The notes under the pieces: model-generated | Database searches by the model: none | Seen by the model: the letters and a program-made list of their open reading frames with translations, nothing else | What the model was told of the DNA's origin: nothing | In this document: one piece after another, positions 1-7,907 of the stretch | How the letters are laid out: every line of letters begins with the position of its first letter | Numbering within the stretch: position 1 is the stretch's first letter | Position numbers and translations under genes: made by a program | Assembly: GCA_018663165.1 (NCBI GenBank) | Contig: JABJES010000127.1 | Coordinates: forward strand, 1 to 21,257 | Reading direction: 5' to 3' | Length of the DNA stretch: 21,257 bases | Origin: Rhodospirillaceae bacterium | Lineage (GTDB): Bacteria > Pseudomonadota > Alphaproteobacteria > UBA11136

Positions 1-353
1 ATTTCTTCATAGACCATTTCGCAGAAGAATTTCGGGCGCAAGTCGTCTTCCTCCACCTTCTTCACCCGCACTTCAGCATGAGACAGGGCATTGGCAAGAA
101 TAACACCGGGAACCTCCTGGGCGGGCCGGGTCTTCCAGTGGCGGCGATGGGTGAGGCAACCGGCAAAGATCCGCACGTCGTCGATATAATTAATCACCGC
201 ATAAGGGTTCGCAATGAGGTTGTTGAGGGACCGTGACGGACGAAAGGGCGCGATAACGAGCCCCTCTTCTTCAACATGAATGCCGAAAGGCGCAATATGG
301 GGCTGGCCCTCCGCACTGAGGGTTGTGACGATAGTTTCTCTGATCAACGGCAT
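1..353 (-). CDS. DUF447 family protein, H4MPT cluster (partial)
   Basis: The gene starts at an ATG at 353 and runs off the left edge, giving about 117 residues of the N-terminal part. The visible protein starts MPLIRETIVTTLSAEGQPHI and continues with a FRPSRSLNNL segment, which fits the DUF447 family, a split-barrel FMN-binding-type fold found in archaea and in bacteria with tetrahydromethanopterin-linked C1 transfer. Its start overlaps the stop of the upstream DUF6513 gene by one base (TAATG), so the two are probably translated together. The family has no firmly assigned reaction; a role in H4MPT or methylofuran synthesis is inferred from the neighbours. The C-terminal part is missing only because the window ends. 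Confidence 0.8.
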   Translation of the reverse strand, partial: MPLIRETIVTTLSAEGQPHIAPFGIHVEEEGLVIAPFRPSRSLNNLIANPYAVINYIDDVRIFAGCLTHRRHWKTRPAQEVPGVILANALSHAEVRVKKVEEDDLRPKFFCEMVYEE

Positions 354-1822
354 TATTTTTTTCCGCCCTTACTCTTTTTAACTTTCCCGATTTCGTCTTT
401 GCGTTTCCGGGCCCGTTTTTTAGCCGCCCGTTTTTCAGCGACAACAACGAGACGATGGCCCGGCGCATCCCCCTCATCATCTTCCCCGCTATTGGCATCT
501 GCCGCCACGCCCCAGTCAAGCATCTGATCTTGGGTATAGTTTTTTCCCAACTGCCAGGCGATTTGCGCCCGAGCAAGCTCGACGCCGAGATAAAAAGCGT
601 GAGAGCCGTCCTTTTCAACCCCAAGCTTGGAAAAAAGAGAAAACGGATCGCACGCACGATGATGACCATCCCGGTTAAAGACATGGAGGCCCGTTTCACT
701 CACCTGCACACGATAACTGGGGTCGCGGACCATGGCGGCAAGATCGGCGATTTCACCGTCCGTATAGGGGGTCGCCCGACGGTCGTGGAGCGCCATCAGG
801 CCGGGATCGATACCGACGGGCAGGCTGTTTTCCTTTTTCGCAAAAGACATGATCCGACGCGCCAGATCCGCCTCCCTGACGGCGCGACGACAATGGGCGC
901 TGACCTGAACCACCAGCACGGCGGCAATATCGAGTTCCGAGACCACACCCATCAAAAGCGCGGTAATGCCGGTGGTATCGGCATCGGTCAACTCAGTCAG
1001 ATTGCCGATCCCCATCAGAATATCAATATCGGGATAATCTCGGCGCAAATCGCGATAGCGCACCAGGGATTCGGTAAAGCCGAAATGAAGCGGGTCGAGA
1101 ATAGGATCGGCGAGAAAGGGCCGCCCGGTTTTCTGAAATATCTCGATAGCACGCTTAAGCGAGTCCATATCACCCGGAATTGCCGGTATCAGCACCGGCA
1201 CTGAATCAACCTCATCGGCAATGGACAGGGTTTCCTCAGTAAGGCTTAAAAGATAATCCGCCCCGGCCTTGCCACCGCGCAGCAATTCTCGGGCGTCGGC
1301 AGAATCAACACTGACCCGATATCCCTCTGCTTTGAGAGCGCTGATCGCCTCTTCAAGATGGGGAAAGGGGGTGTCGGGCAGGCACCCCAGATCAATCACT
1401 TCTGCGCCAGCTTCTTTATAAGTCGCGGCCAGCGCCATAATCGCCGCCACATCAAGAAGGGGGGCGTCGGTAATCTCGGCGAAGATCAAACAATCATGAC
1501 CGGACAGGTCCGGTTTTTCCCCATGGCGACCGAAAAAGACGGGCAGATCCTTCAGATCCTCCGGCCCGCGCTCAACCGGCACACCGAAATGATCAGCCAA
1601 CCCATCAAGCCCACCCTTGCATCGTCCAGGCAAAAGAATGCGGTCGGCACCGTCGGTGTCGGCAAGACGCCGCTGGATCAGGGACGGAGTCATCAAGGCA
1701 GCGACGCTGATACCGATATTCCTGACCTGATAGGCGAAATCTGTAGGCTGCATGGAATCGAGCACGCGATGGAGCTGCGGCTCGGCCAGCCTTCCGGTCA
1801 GAAAAAGAATTCTTTCAGACAT
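353..1822 (-). CDS. DUF6513 dihydropteroate-synthase-like protein, H4MPT cluster
   Basis: This 489-residue cytoplasmic protein starts MSERILFLTGRLAEPQLHRV and matches the dihydropteroate-synthase-related proteins (DUF6513) that sit in H4MPT gene clusters of methylotrophs. The middle region is TIM-barrel-like: it contains EVIDLGCLPDT and ILDPLHFGFTESLVRYRDL, resembling the pterin-binding strands of dihydropteroate synthases. The last 30 residues are a Lys/Arg-rich tail. The likely role is a pterin condensation or related step of H4MPT synthesis; the exact reaction is not established. The start ATG overlaps the stop of the flavoprotein gene by one base (TAATG) and its own stop overlaps the DUF447 start in the same way, which indicates a translationally coupled trio. 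Confidence 0.85.
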   Translation of the reverse strand: MSERILFLTGRLAEPQLHRVLDSMQPTDFAYQVRNIGISVAALMTPSLIQRRLADTDGADRILLPGRCKGGLDGLADHFGVPVERGPEDLKDLPVFFGRHGEKPDLSGHDCLIFAEITDAPLLDVAAIMALAATYKEAGAEVIDLGCLPDTPFPHLEEAISALKAEGYRVSVDSADARELLRGGKAGADYLLSLTEETLSIADEVDSVPVLIPAIPGDMDSLKRAIEIFQKTGRPFLADPILDPLHFGFTESLVRYRDLRRDYPDIDILMGIGNLTELTDADTTGITALLMGVVSELDIAAVLVVQVSAHCRRAVREADLARRIMSFAKKENSLPVGIDPGLMALHDRRATPYTDGEIADLAAMVRDPSYRVQVSETGLHVFNRDGHHRACDPFSLFSKLGVEKDGSHAFYLGVELARAQIAWQLGKNYTQDQMLDWGVAADANSGEDDEGDAPGHRLVVVAEKRAAKKRARKRKDEIGKVKKSKGGKK

Positions 1823-2373
1823 TACTTGCCCGACAATTCGGTCTGCCTCGCCCGGATCGCCGCTTCGAGTGCCGCCATACTATCGACGACCTGAGTGTCC
1901 TCGAAATCCTTCAGGCGCTCGACATTCTCAAGATCGACCTTGCGGGGATAGACCTTGACCAGGCCCTTGGGCGCCATCGATTCCAGTTCCGGCGCAGTGT
2001 CGCAGGCAAAATAGATCGACGGCACACGGCATTTCCCGGCCTGGGCAAAAATATTGGTCGCCAGATTATCGGAAATGCCGAAGGCGCATTTGGCCACCGT
2101 ATTGCTGGAAACAGGTGCCATCACCAGAGTGTGATAGCGGCCCTTATAGAACTGGCCGACCGGAACGGCGCTGGCGGTGGTGTCACGGTAAATCTGGGTG
2201 TCTTCGGAAAAGGGTTTTTTATGCCCGTACATCCGCAACACTTCTTCGGCCGCCTTGGAGACGAAAATGTCGCAATTCTCAAGCCCGCCCATAATTTCAA
2301 GACATTCGTCGAAAAAATGCCCCGATCCGGTTAGCACCCAGGCCCATCTTTGCGCGTTCTTTTCTTCCGACAT
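1822..2373 (-). CDS. Archaeal-type flavoprotein, DmrB/AfpA-like
   Basis: This 183-residue protein belongs to the flavoprotein (phosphopantothenoylcysteine decarboxylase-like Rossmann) family. Visible features are the N-terminal WVLTGSGHFFDECLEIM nucleotide-binding segment, VSKAAEEVLRMYG, and the central MAPVSSNTVAKCAFGISDNL segment typical of this fold. Archaeal-type members next to H4MPT genes include dihydromethanopterin reductases (DmrB), which reduce dihydromethanopterin to the tetrahydro form. That reaction is a reasonable but unproven assignment here. It is the first gene of a coupled trio with DUF6513 and DUF447, and lies 63 bases downstream of the kinase gene. A weak ribosome site (AAGGGCAAG) precedes the ATG. 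Confidence 0.8.
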   Translation of the reverse strand: MSEEKNAQRWAWVLTGSGHFFDECLEIMGGLENCDIFVSKAAEEVLRMYGHKKPFSEDTQIYRDTTASAVPVGQFYKGRYHTLVMAPVSSNTVAKCAFGISDNLATNIFAQAGKCRVPSIYFACDTAPELESMAPKGLVKVYPRKVDLENVERLKDFEDTQVVDSMAALEAAIRARQTELSGK

Positions 2374-2436
2374 ATTTTCTTGCCCTTATCGTTTTGCATT
2401 AACGGCCAACTTTAAATTGTCTTCTTTTTAGGCCGA

Positions 2437-3102
2437 TCACCCGGTGGTGTCGACCAAAACGCCGGGGTCTCCGTCTCCACTCAGGGCAGCCATCAGGCGC
2501 GAGCGCCCCGAGGGGCCAATACAGAAAACATCAAATCCACGATTACAGGCAAAATTCCCAAAGGCCCGGTCGATCAATCCAGTCTCCTGCAACCGGGACA
2601 GGGCGAGACCATTTGCGCCCTCACCGTCCGTCTCAGGAACAGGGAGTTCTGCGGATTTAATCAGCACCAGGCGGCTGGCCTTGAGCCTCCCGGCGAGCCA
2701 GGCGGCCAGAGAATCCGACGTCGTTTCCCAGTCCCGGGGTATATCGGCACTTTCCCCCGCCATCGCCTGTGTCATCGTCTGTGGCATCCACAGCGCGGTT
2801 CGGCCCTCTTGCGCCGCCAGGGTAAAATCATCCAGGTCAAAAGCTGGCTTTAGGGCCGGAGCAAGTCCATGCAGCATCCGCCCGTATTGTTCCATCCCGG
2901 CAATCGCCATGGAATGAGCAGTTTCATCATCAAACCCATGGGTTTTCTGAGCAATCCGCACGACGTCGGCAAACGGCCCGCCACCGGGGACCACAACGAC
3001 AGACCGCAAATCAGACTGCAGGCAAGGCCCGGCAAGCATTTGACACCAGTCTGACAGTTCCGGATTTGCCGCCAGGCTCCCGCCCAGTTTGATTATCCAC
3101 AT
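2437..3102 (-). CDS. Amino acid kinase family protein, MfnE-like
   Basis: This is a 221-residue amino acid kinase fold protein. It opens with MWIIKLGGSLAANPELSDW, holding the KLGGSL phosphate-binding loop, and has a second glycine loop VVVPGGGPFADVV near residues 36-48. In methylotrophs and methanogens a kinase of this superfamily (MfnE) phosphorylates the aminomethylfuran phosphate intermediate of methanofuran/methylofuran. Its position between a FolB-like gene and H4MPT genes supports that role. No strong ribosome site is visible before the ATG. A pair of GC-rich palindromic repeats lies just upstream, between it and folB. A different small-molecule kinase activity cannot be excluded. Confidence 0.78.
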   Translation of the reverse strand: MWIIKLGGSLAANPELSDWCQMLAGPCLQSDLRSVVVVPGGGPFADVVRIAQKTHGFDDETAHSMAIAGMEQYGRMLHGLAPALKPAFDLDDFTLAAQEGRTALWMPQTMTQAMAGESADIPRDWETTSDSLAAWLAGRLKASRLVLIKSAELPVPETDGEGANGLALSRLQETGLIDRAFGNFACNRGFDVFCIGPSGRSRLMAALSGDGDPGVLVDTTG

Positions 3103-3124
3103 CTGAATTTCATTTGAATTTACA

Positions 3125-3153
3125 CCCGGTGACCGGGCGCCCCGGTGACCGGG
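3125..3153. repeat. Tandem GC-rich palindromic repeat between folB-like and mfnE-like genes
   Basis: CCCGGTGACCGGG occurs twice (3125-3137 and 3141-3153), separated by CGC. Each copy is an inverted repeat around one base, and the two copies can also pair with each other into a 13-base-pair stem with one central mismatch. There is no T-run, so it is not a standard terminator. It lies only 9 bases past the folB-like stop, inside the probable transcript to the kinase gene. Confidence 0.75.
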
Positions 3154-3162
3154 CTCAAAGCC

Positions 3163-3669
3163 TCAGGCCTTGTCCGGAGGCACGGACCCAAGGGCGATAA
3201 CCTTGCTCAACCCCGAGGCGACACCCTGCACACTGCGCTCAATCTCAATCCCGACACTCTCGGTTTCGGCGATAACATCCAGTTTCTCGACCCGGATACG
3301 CACCGAACGGACGCGGGTGTCTTCAAGGCACAGAACGGCAATATCTTCAGCCAGGGTTTCCACAAGCCCGACATGTCCCCGAGCGAACAGGGCCTTTACC
3401 CCATTGACGATTTCCTCGTAGGACACCACGTTCTCGATCCTGTCTGCGGCGGATGCACAGGTATCCTCAGCCTGAAGGTCGATATTAAACCTCACCCGCT
3501 GGGGCGTTTCATGCTCAAAATCGTGAATGCCGATCAGGCCGGTAAGGGTGAGATCGCGCACAAAAACCCGGTAAAGAAAGGGGCCGACAAGCGTGCGTGC
3601 GCCAACGCCGGAGTGGTTTTCCACCCCCTCGTCACCTGCCTGCTGTTGTGGTGCCTTGCCATTTATCAT
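3163..3669 (-). CDS. folB: Dihydroneopterin aldolase (FolB-like)
   Basis: This 168-residue protein has the core YRVFVRDLTLTGLIGIHDFE, followed by VRFNIDLQ, VVSYEEIVNGVKAL and GLVETLAEDIAVLCL, the usual strands and helices of dihydroneopterin aldolase (about 120 residues). The Glu of LVETLAEDIA is the conserved family residue. About 32 residues precede the core and look unstructured (Gln/Gly-rich), so the true start could be later, though no better start with a ribosome site is visible. The enzyme cleaves the dihydroneopterin side chain to 6-hydroxymethyl-dihydropterin, a precursor of both folate and H4MPT. Placement upstream of H4MPT/methylofuran genes suggests it serves that pathway. Confidence 0.85.
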   Translation of the reverse strand: MINGKAPQQQAGDEGVENHSGVGARTLVGPFLYRVFVRDLTLTGLIGIHDFEHETPQRVRFNIDLQAEDTCASAADRIENVVSYEEIVNGVKALFARGHVGLVETLAEDIAVLCLEDTRVRSVRIRVEKLDVIAETESVGIEIERSVQGVASGLSKVIALGSVPPDKA

Positions 3670-3842
3670 GGGTTCATCTCTAAAAAACGCCCCGATTTCC
3701 CAGCCAACCTAACAAATTCCTGCCCTGCCAGCAATTTATGTCTTCCGGCACGACCATGGACAGTCTCTTTCCGTCATGGCATAAGACTTCGCTCACGAAA
3801 AGCTGATTTTATTTTACTTATAATTTCCGGCATTTTATGGGT

Positions 3843-3873
3843 GACCCTGAGGAATTAAGTAATTCCAAGGGTC
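3843..3873. promoter_or_regulatory. Imperfect dyad in the 291-base divergent gap
   Basis: The gap 3670-3960 separates the minus folB-like gene from a plus gene and must hold both promoters. The only clear structure is an inverted repeat: GACCCT (3843-3848) and GGAATT (3851-3856), loop AAGT, AATTCC (3861-3866) and AGGGTC (3868-3873). It could be an operator or a leader hairpin. No T-run follows. I see no convincing -35/-10 pair. Confidence 0.3.
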
Positions 3874-3960
3874 TTCAGGTTTCGTTCAGCCGTTCCTTGT
3901 CTTAATAATAGGCCACGGGATGAGCCTTATTGACGTCATCCGGTTGAGGAGTTTTTAGAC

Positions 3961-4803
3961 TTGAAGCTGTTTCATCATTTCCCACGCATCCTCCTGGCTG
4001 CGACCGCTTTCTGCGGTCTTAGCGCCCTATTAATCGTTTCCGCCTCAGCCCCGGCTGTGGCCGGTGAAAAGGCCGCTGAAATCGACTTCACCCCGGATGA
4101 GTCCAATCCCTATTCCGAGGCCAATATCGAGCTCTTTTCAACCAATCATCTGGAATCGATCGATGTCCCAACCGAGATCATTTACGATTTCGAGCACAAA
4201 GGCTCCCTAGACAACGAATTCAAAGGCCGAGTTCTGGTCCTGGTCACCAAGGTTCTTCCTTCGGGACGCAAAAACCTGTCGTTCAAGTTCCTCTCTGGCA
4301 AACGCAAGGTCCGCTTTCCTTCTTACAAGTCATTTACCGGCAACCCCCTCTTCATGCTGTTTCTTGAGCGGGACGCCCGTGAAATGCAGAAAATGACCGG
4401 AGGCAACGCTCTGTTTTTCCGCAACCGTGTGCGTCATGCCCTGGCTGGCCTGGCCCATGTCACCCCGATAAATTTTCCCTTCGAGGGCAAAACAGTGGAC
4501 GGCAAGGAAATCCGGGTCAAACCTTTTACCAGGGAATCCCTGGCCCTGTTTGAAGGAACCAAGGGACTTGAAAAACGGTTCCTGCGCTTTATCAACAAGG
4601 AATATATCGTCGTCACGTCCCCAAACGTCCCCGGCGGCATTTACAGCATCACTGCGACAACGCCGTCCGAAAACGAAGGCGACCCCCTGTCTGTTGAAAC
4701 GGTAAACTTCGTCGGAACGGAAGTGATTATCAGAGAAGCCCTGAAAGGGGAAAACTGGTTCACCAAATTTATCAATCTGTTTAAATCCCCTTTCAAAGGG
4801 TAA
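3961..4803 (+). CDS. Exported protein of unknown function
   Basis: I do not recognise this 280-residue protein. The start is a TTG, chosen because GAGGAG (3946-3951) lies 9 bases upstream and because it opens a clear signal peptide: MKLFHHFPRI, a hydrophobic stretch, then a likely cut after SAPAVAG near residue 35. The mature part has many alternating hydrophobic and charged residues and aromatics, suggesting a beta-rich periplasmic protein. The segment GGIYSITATTPSENEGDPLS near the C-terminus resembles a strand-loop region. There are no cysteines in the mature part and no heme motif. It is followed after 48 bases by a second small exported protein on the same strand, so the two probably form an operon divergent from the cofactor genes. 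Confidence 0.8.
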   Translation: MKLFHHFPRILLAATAFCGLSALLIVSASAPAVAGEKAAEIDFTPDESNPYSEANIELFSTNHLESIDVPTEIIYDFEHKGSLDNEFKGRVLVLVTKVLPSGRKNLSFKFLSGKRKVRFPSYKSFTGNPLFMLFLERDAREMQKMTGGNALFFRNRVRHALAGLAHVTPINFPFEGKTVDGKEIRVKPFTRESLALFEGTKGLEKRFLRFINKEYIVVTSPNVPGGIYSITATTPSENEGDPLSVETVNFVGTEVIIREALKGENWFTKFINLFKSPFKG

Positions 4804-4851
4804 CTCTGCCGGGCACTTGTCCTGGCACGGATGAGAAGAAAGAATAAAACC

Positions 4852-5214
4852 ATGATTTTGAAACGCCCCTGGCTTTTTGCCCTGCCCGCCCTGGCCATTC
4901 TCGTTGCCTATAGCGCTGCCGAGGCAAAGCTCAGAACCACTAACGATTTTCCGACTGCGGACCGTGCCGAATACGTTTTTGCCTGCATGGGCACCAACAA
5001 CATGACGCCGGAATATCTTGAAAAATGTTCCTGCGCTATCGATGTCATTGCCTCACGCATCAGCTATGAGGAATACCTCGGTGCCAGAACGGTGCTCACC
5101 ATCCGCCAGGCTCAGACCCCGAATGCCGACCTCTATAAAAGCGTGCGCATGGAAAAGGAAAAGCTGGAAGGGCTTTTCCGGGCCGAGGCCGGTGCCATTC
5201 TCAAGTGCTTCTAA
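4852..5214 (+). CDS. Small exported cysteine-containing protein, unknown function
   Basis: The 120-residue protein begins at the second in-frame ATG (4852), because AGAAGAAAG just before it can act as ribosome site; the ATG at 4831 would add seven basic residues. A signal peptide (MILKRPWLFALPALAILV, likely cut after AEA) is followed by a small helical domain. It contains ADRAEYVFACMGTNNMTPEY and then EKCSCAIDVIASRISYEEYL, so three closely spaced cysteines, plus a final cysteine two residues from the end (KCF). Four cysteines in the mature part suggest two disulfides or a metal site. I know no function for it. It follows the other exported unknown and ends 55 bases before a terminator. Confidence 0.78.
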   Translation: MILKRPWLFALPALAILVAYSAAEAKLRTTNDFPTADRAEYVFACMGTNNMTPEYLEKCSCAIDVIASRISYEEYLGARTVLTIRQAQTPNADLYKSVRMEKEKLEGLFRAEAGAILKCF

Positions 5215-5268
5215 CACGCGACGTTTCTGATGTCCGCGGGCAGACTTGAGCCCCGGCACAAGCGGTTA

Positions 5269-5310
5269 ATAAAAAAAGGGGCCCCGGAAAAACTTCCGCC
5301 GCCCCTTTTT
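5269..5310. terminator. Bidirectional rho-independent terminator
   Basis: AAAAAGGGGC (5273-5282) pairs with GCCCCTTTTT (5301-5310), giving a GC stem flanked by an A-run on one side and a T-run on the other. It sits between two convergent genes and can end transcription from both the plus exported-protein pair and the minus SoxYZ-like gene. Confidence 0.85.
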
Positions 5311-5314
5311 CATT

Positions 5315-5368
5315 CCCGCAGACTTCTTCATACTCGCAGACTTCTTCATGCTCGCAGACTTCTCTAAC
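5315..5368. repeat. Three tandem 18-base repeats
   Basis: Units at 5315-5332, 5333-5350 and 5351-5368 share the core CGCAGACTTCTTCAT; the first two differ at two positions and the third diverges in its last bases. They lie between the terminator and the stop of the minus SoxYZ-like gene, in its 3' untranslated region. Read on the minus strand in a frame shifted from that gene they would code a repeated Lys-Lys-Ser-Ala-Ser-Met unit. Confidence 0.85.
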
Positions 5369-5401
5369 CACGGGCCCTGTTCCCCCAGGGGAAACTTGTG
5401 T

Positions 5402-6241
5402 TTAGCCGTCCACCCGAGGCGGGATTGGCCAGCTTTTCTTGAAAACGCCGCCCTCTGAATCCTTGACCACGGCGTTAAGCTCACCCACCCCTTCACCGGT
5501 GAAGTGGAAGAGAACCGAAGGATTTTCGCTGAGCGAAATATCACCCTCAATACTCATCAGCTCCTTATCGCCGCGAGAAATGACGATGGAATTGACGAAA
5601 TAGGAAGGGATCATCATGCCCTTGACCTGATCGAGCTGGAGACCGGAATAATTGGGATGGCTGACCATCAACTGGGCTGATCCCGGCGCGCCGCCAACCC
5701 CGGCATCAACGAATTTCATCTTCATCTTACCCAGCCGCGCCATGGCGGTCTCGCGGTCTTTCAGGCCCGGCGCCGCACAGCCGCCAGAGGCCTTGACGAA
5801 ATTCTTGATCATATAGTGCTTGCCGTCAGAGGTTTCGGCAATGACCCGGACATAGGTGTATTCATTAATGCGGATCCGGGTGGTCAGGCTGGCGTCGCCG
5901 ACTTCCGGAGTCAGGTGAAAAACACCTCCCACCGGGGCCGGGTTTTCATCAATGATAAGGGTCACTTTCTTGATATAGCTGTCCGGGGCCTGAGGCTTGG
6001 AAAACTTGATCATCAGCGGCACCACCGCCGGATCCATCGCCCGGTAAGGCGTGTCCATGGATATCAACTCTGAGCCATCCTCAAGGGTCACGCCCTCAAA
6101 GTACAGATCCTTCAGATTGGTGGTCCAGCTTTCCTCTTCCCCTTCGGGGACCGCCAGTGCTGGGGAAACAGCAAAAAAGGAAAGCATCAAGGAGGCAACC
6201 ACTGCGCCCGCCCACCGAAAATTCAAACCGTTAGAAAACAT
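5402..6241 (-). CDS. Quinoprotein dehydrogenase-associated SoxYZ-like carrier
   Basis: This 279-residue periplasmic protein fuses a SoxY-like and a SoxZ-like domain. The ATG at 6241 is chosen because AAGGAGT lies 9 bases upstream and a typical signal peptide follows (cut likely after SPALA, residue 30); an upstream ATG would add 14 residues without a ribosome site. Residues about 31-160 are SoxY-like and end in KASGGCAAPG, with Cys155 matching the carrier cysteine that in SoxY holds the sulfur intermediate. The rest is SoxZ-like (MVSHPNYSGL, VVKDSEGGVFKKSW). Fusions of this type occur beside PQQ alcohol dehydrogenases; their cargo is not known. The next minus gene upstream is a SoxH-like metallohydrolase, a usual partner. 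Confidence 0.88.
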   Translation of the reverse strand: MFSNGLNFRWAGAVVASLMLSFFAVSPALAVPEGEEESWTTNLKDLYFEGVTLEDGSELISMDTPYRAMDPAVVPLMIKFSKPQAPDSYIKKVTLIIDENPAPVGGVFHLTPEVGDASLTTRIRINEYTYVRVIAETSDGKHYMIKNFVKASGGCAAPGLKDRETAMARLGKMKMKFVDAGVGGAPGSAQLMVSHPNYSGLQLDQVKGMMIPSYFVNSIVISRGDKELMSIEGDISLSENPSVLFHFTGEGVGELNAVVKDSEGGVFKKSWPIPPRVDG

Positions 6242-6373
6242 GATCTTTAAACTCCTTATTCCCCGCCCCGTGGGGGTTCCCACATCCGAACCTGGGTATA
6301 AAAGTGGGTTCTTTTCCTTAACCCTTCAAGCCTCAGAACCAAAAACGCCGGATGTCCGGAGCCAGTTTTGACA

Positions 6374-6403
6374 ATTATAATCAATATCAACGGCTGCCAA
6401 CAA
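6374..6403 (-). promoter_or_regulatory. Weak candidate promoter of the SoxYZ-like gene
   Basis: In the 240-base gap between the metallohydrolase stop and the carrier start, the minus strand has a consensus -10 hexamer TATAAT (6374-6379) with TTGTTG about 18 bases upstream as a poor -35. The gap could let the carrier be expressed apart from the hydrolase. No other structure is evident in the gap. Confidence 0.25.
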
Positions 6404-6481
6404 GCTGTCAGCGCCCACAAAACGATAACGTCCCATCACAACTTTGTGAATTATACCCCGCCCATTGCCGCTAAAAACGGG

Positions 6482-7456
6482 TCATTCCCATTCCAGCTCG
6501 ACATATCCGGCGGTAGCGTTCCCGCCGTTATATTCCTCGAACAAAACCCAGTTTTCTTTTTCTCCCTGACCAGCACTCAAGGCCGCTTCCTTTAGAGAGC
6601 CATTGCGATCGAGAATGGCGCGAATATCCCCGGCCAGGGTTTCAAGGTAACGGGTGGCGGCGAACGTTGCCTGAGGCCAATCGGCACTGGCCGGTCCATG
6701 ACCGGGAATGACCCGCGCCACCTTAAGCGTGCGAAGCCCATGGAGAACCTTGATCCATCCAAGGAGACTGCCGTCGAGGGATGGGATGCGTTCGATAAAA
6801 ATCAAATCGCCGGCCCACAGGGTTCCAGTCAACTGGTCGAGAACAGTTAGGTCGTTATCTGTGTGGGCGGTCGGGTAAGCGGTAAGAACAAGCACCCGCC
6901 CGCCAAGGTCGATCTCAACTGGCGCACCGATATCAACAATTCGGGTTGGTGGAATAATTTCAGCCCCGGCTGCCGGCGTCGCGCCAAGCTGAGACTTAAG
7001 GGCATTAAGATAAAAACTTTCTCGGTCGGCAAGCGCTGCGGCAAGCCGGGCGTGACCAATATATTCCGGATCATCACCCCGAAAGGCGACATTGCCGAGC
7101 ACATGGTCGGGATGCATGTGAGTGTTGATGACATAAAGAATGGGTAAATCCGTCACCCCCTGGATCGCGGCGCGCAGACGATGTCCGAGAGCCGGATTAT
7201 CGCCGCTATCGATAACGGCCACCCCCGAGGTGCCGATAACGAATCCGATATTGGAAATATCGCCTTGGTTCCCCGGCGAGGGGTCCTCATGCACCCCGAC
7301 GTGAACATAGACCCCCGGCGCCACCATCTCCATCGACAGGGGCGTGACCGACTGGGACGTGTCTGCTTTCACACCTGATGGAGAAACGAGCATCGCCAGG
7401 GCAACGCCCCCCATCAACATCGGCCGTTTAAGAAAGCTAAAAACAGAAACGCTCAT
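6482..7456 (-). CDS. Quinoprotein relay system zinc metallohydrolase (SoxH-like)
   Basis: A 324-residue exported metallo-beta-lactamase-fold protein. The signal peptide covers roughly residues 1-31. The zinc motif NTHMHPDH has His113, His115, Asp117 and His118; further probable ligands are His198 (YPTAHTDND), Asp217 (WAGDLIF) and His253 (PGHGP). The arrangement matches SoxH-like hydrolases found next to PQQ dehydrogenases and SoxYZ-like carriers. It probably acts on a group held by the carrier cysteine, but the substrate is unknown. The start is supported by GAGGAG 8 bases upstream. It is transcribed away from xoxF, so the 528-base gap upstream is shared by the two. Confidence 0.87.
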   Translation of the reverse strand: MSVSVFSFLKRPMLMGGVALAMLVSPSGVKADTSQSVTPLSMEMVAPGVYVHVGVHEDPSPGNQGDISNIGFVIGTSGVAVIDSGDNPALGHRLRAAIQGVTDLPILYVINTHMHPDHVLGNVAFRGDDPEYIGHARLAAALADRESFYLNALKSQLGATPAAGAEIIPPTRIVDIGAPVEIDLGGRVLVLTAYPTAHTDNDLTVLDQLTGTLWAGDLIFIERIPSLDGSLLGWIKVLHGLRTLKVARVIPGHGPASADWPQATFAATRYLETLAGDIRAILDRNGSLKEAALSAGQGEKENWVLFEEYNGGNATAGYVELEWE

Positions 7457-7736
7457 TTACGTCACTCCTCACCCTGACCTCGCTCTGCCTTTAAACCCGC
7501 TCGCGCGCCCGGACAGCCGGTTTGTGATTTCGATAATGGGGCCAACCTGATTAACAGACCAAGAATAGATATCCTTAAAAAGGCCGGAAAAAGGCAAAAA
7601 AGAGAAAATTAAAGACGCCAACACCCGGCAAGCTAATAGCACGCCCAAAAAACATTTTTTCCCAAACCGGCCCTCCTCACGTCCAAACCCCGGGAATATC
7701 TGAAAGAGCAAGGTGTTGTGCCTTCCATAAAGAGTC

Positions 7737-7766
7737 TTGACCCATAAGAAAAAAGCCCTTTAAGAT
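7737..7766 (+). promoter_or_regulatory. Candidate sigma-70 promoter for xoxF
   Basis: TTGACC (7737-7742, five of six to consensus) and TAAGAT (7761-7766, four of six) are 18 bases apart. They lie about 220 bases before the xoxF start codon. This is a sequence match only; another promoter nearer the gene is possible. Confidence 0.35.
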
Positions 7767-7907
7767 GCGTTGGGTTGTGTAGGTTTGGAAGTTGTTAAGC
7801 CTTCAATGACGTAACCATAGGCTCATTAATTTGGGCCAGCCTTGCAAATTTCTTACTTTTGCCAGGTGTGGACGTGTCACCGTCGGTTCTTCTCAGGCTT
7901 ACACACT

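Noticed and set aside
3145..3858. Plus-strand open frame of 237 codons across folB-like gene and the gap
   Set aside because: Antisense to the FolB core for most of its length and unlike any protein family I know.
5315..5368. CRISPR array
   Set aside because: The three repeats are directly adjacent with no spacers.
5266..5550. Minus open frame containing the Lys/Ala/Ser repeats
   Set aside because: It overlaps the SoxYZ-like gene in another frame, crosses a terminator stem and lacks a ribosome site; kept only as a repeat finding.
7469..7711. 80-codon minus open frame in the gap upstream of xoxF
   Set aside because: No ribosome site, no family resemblance, and composition looks like an A/T-rich gap.
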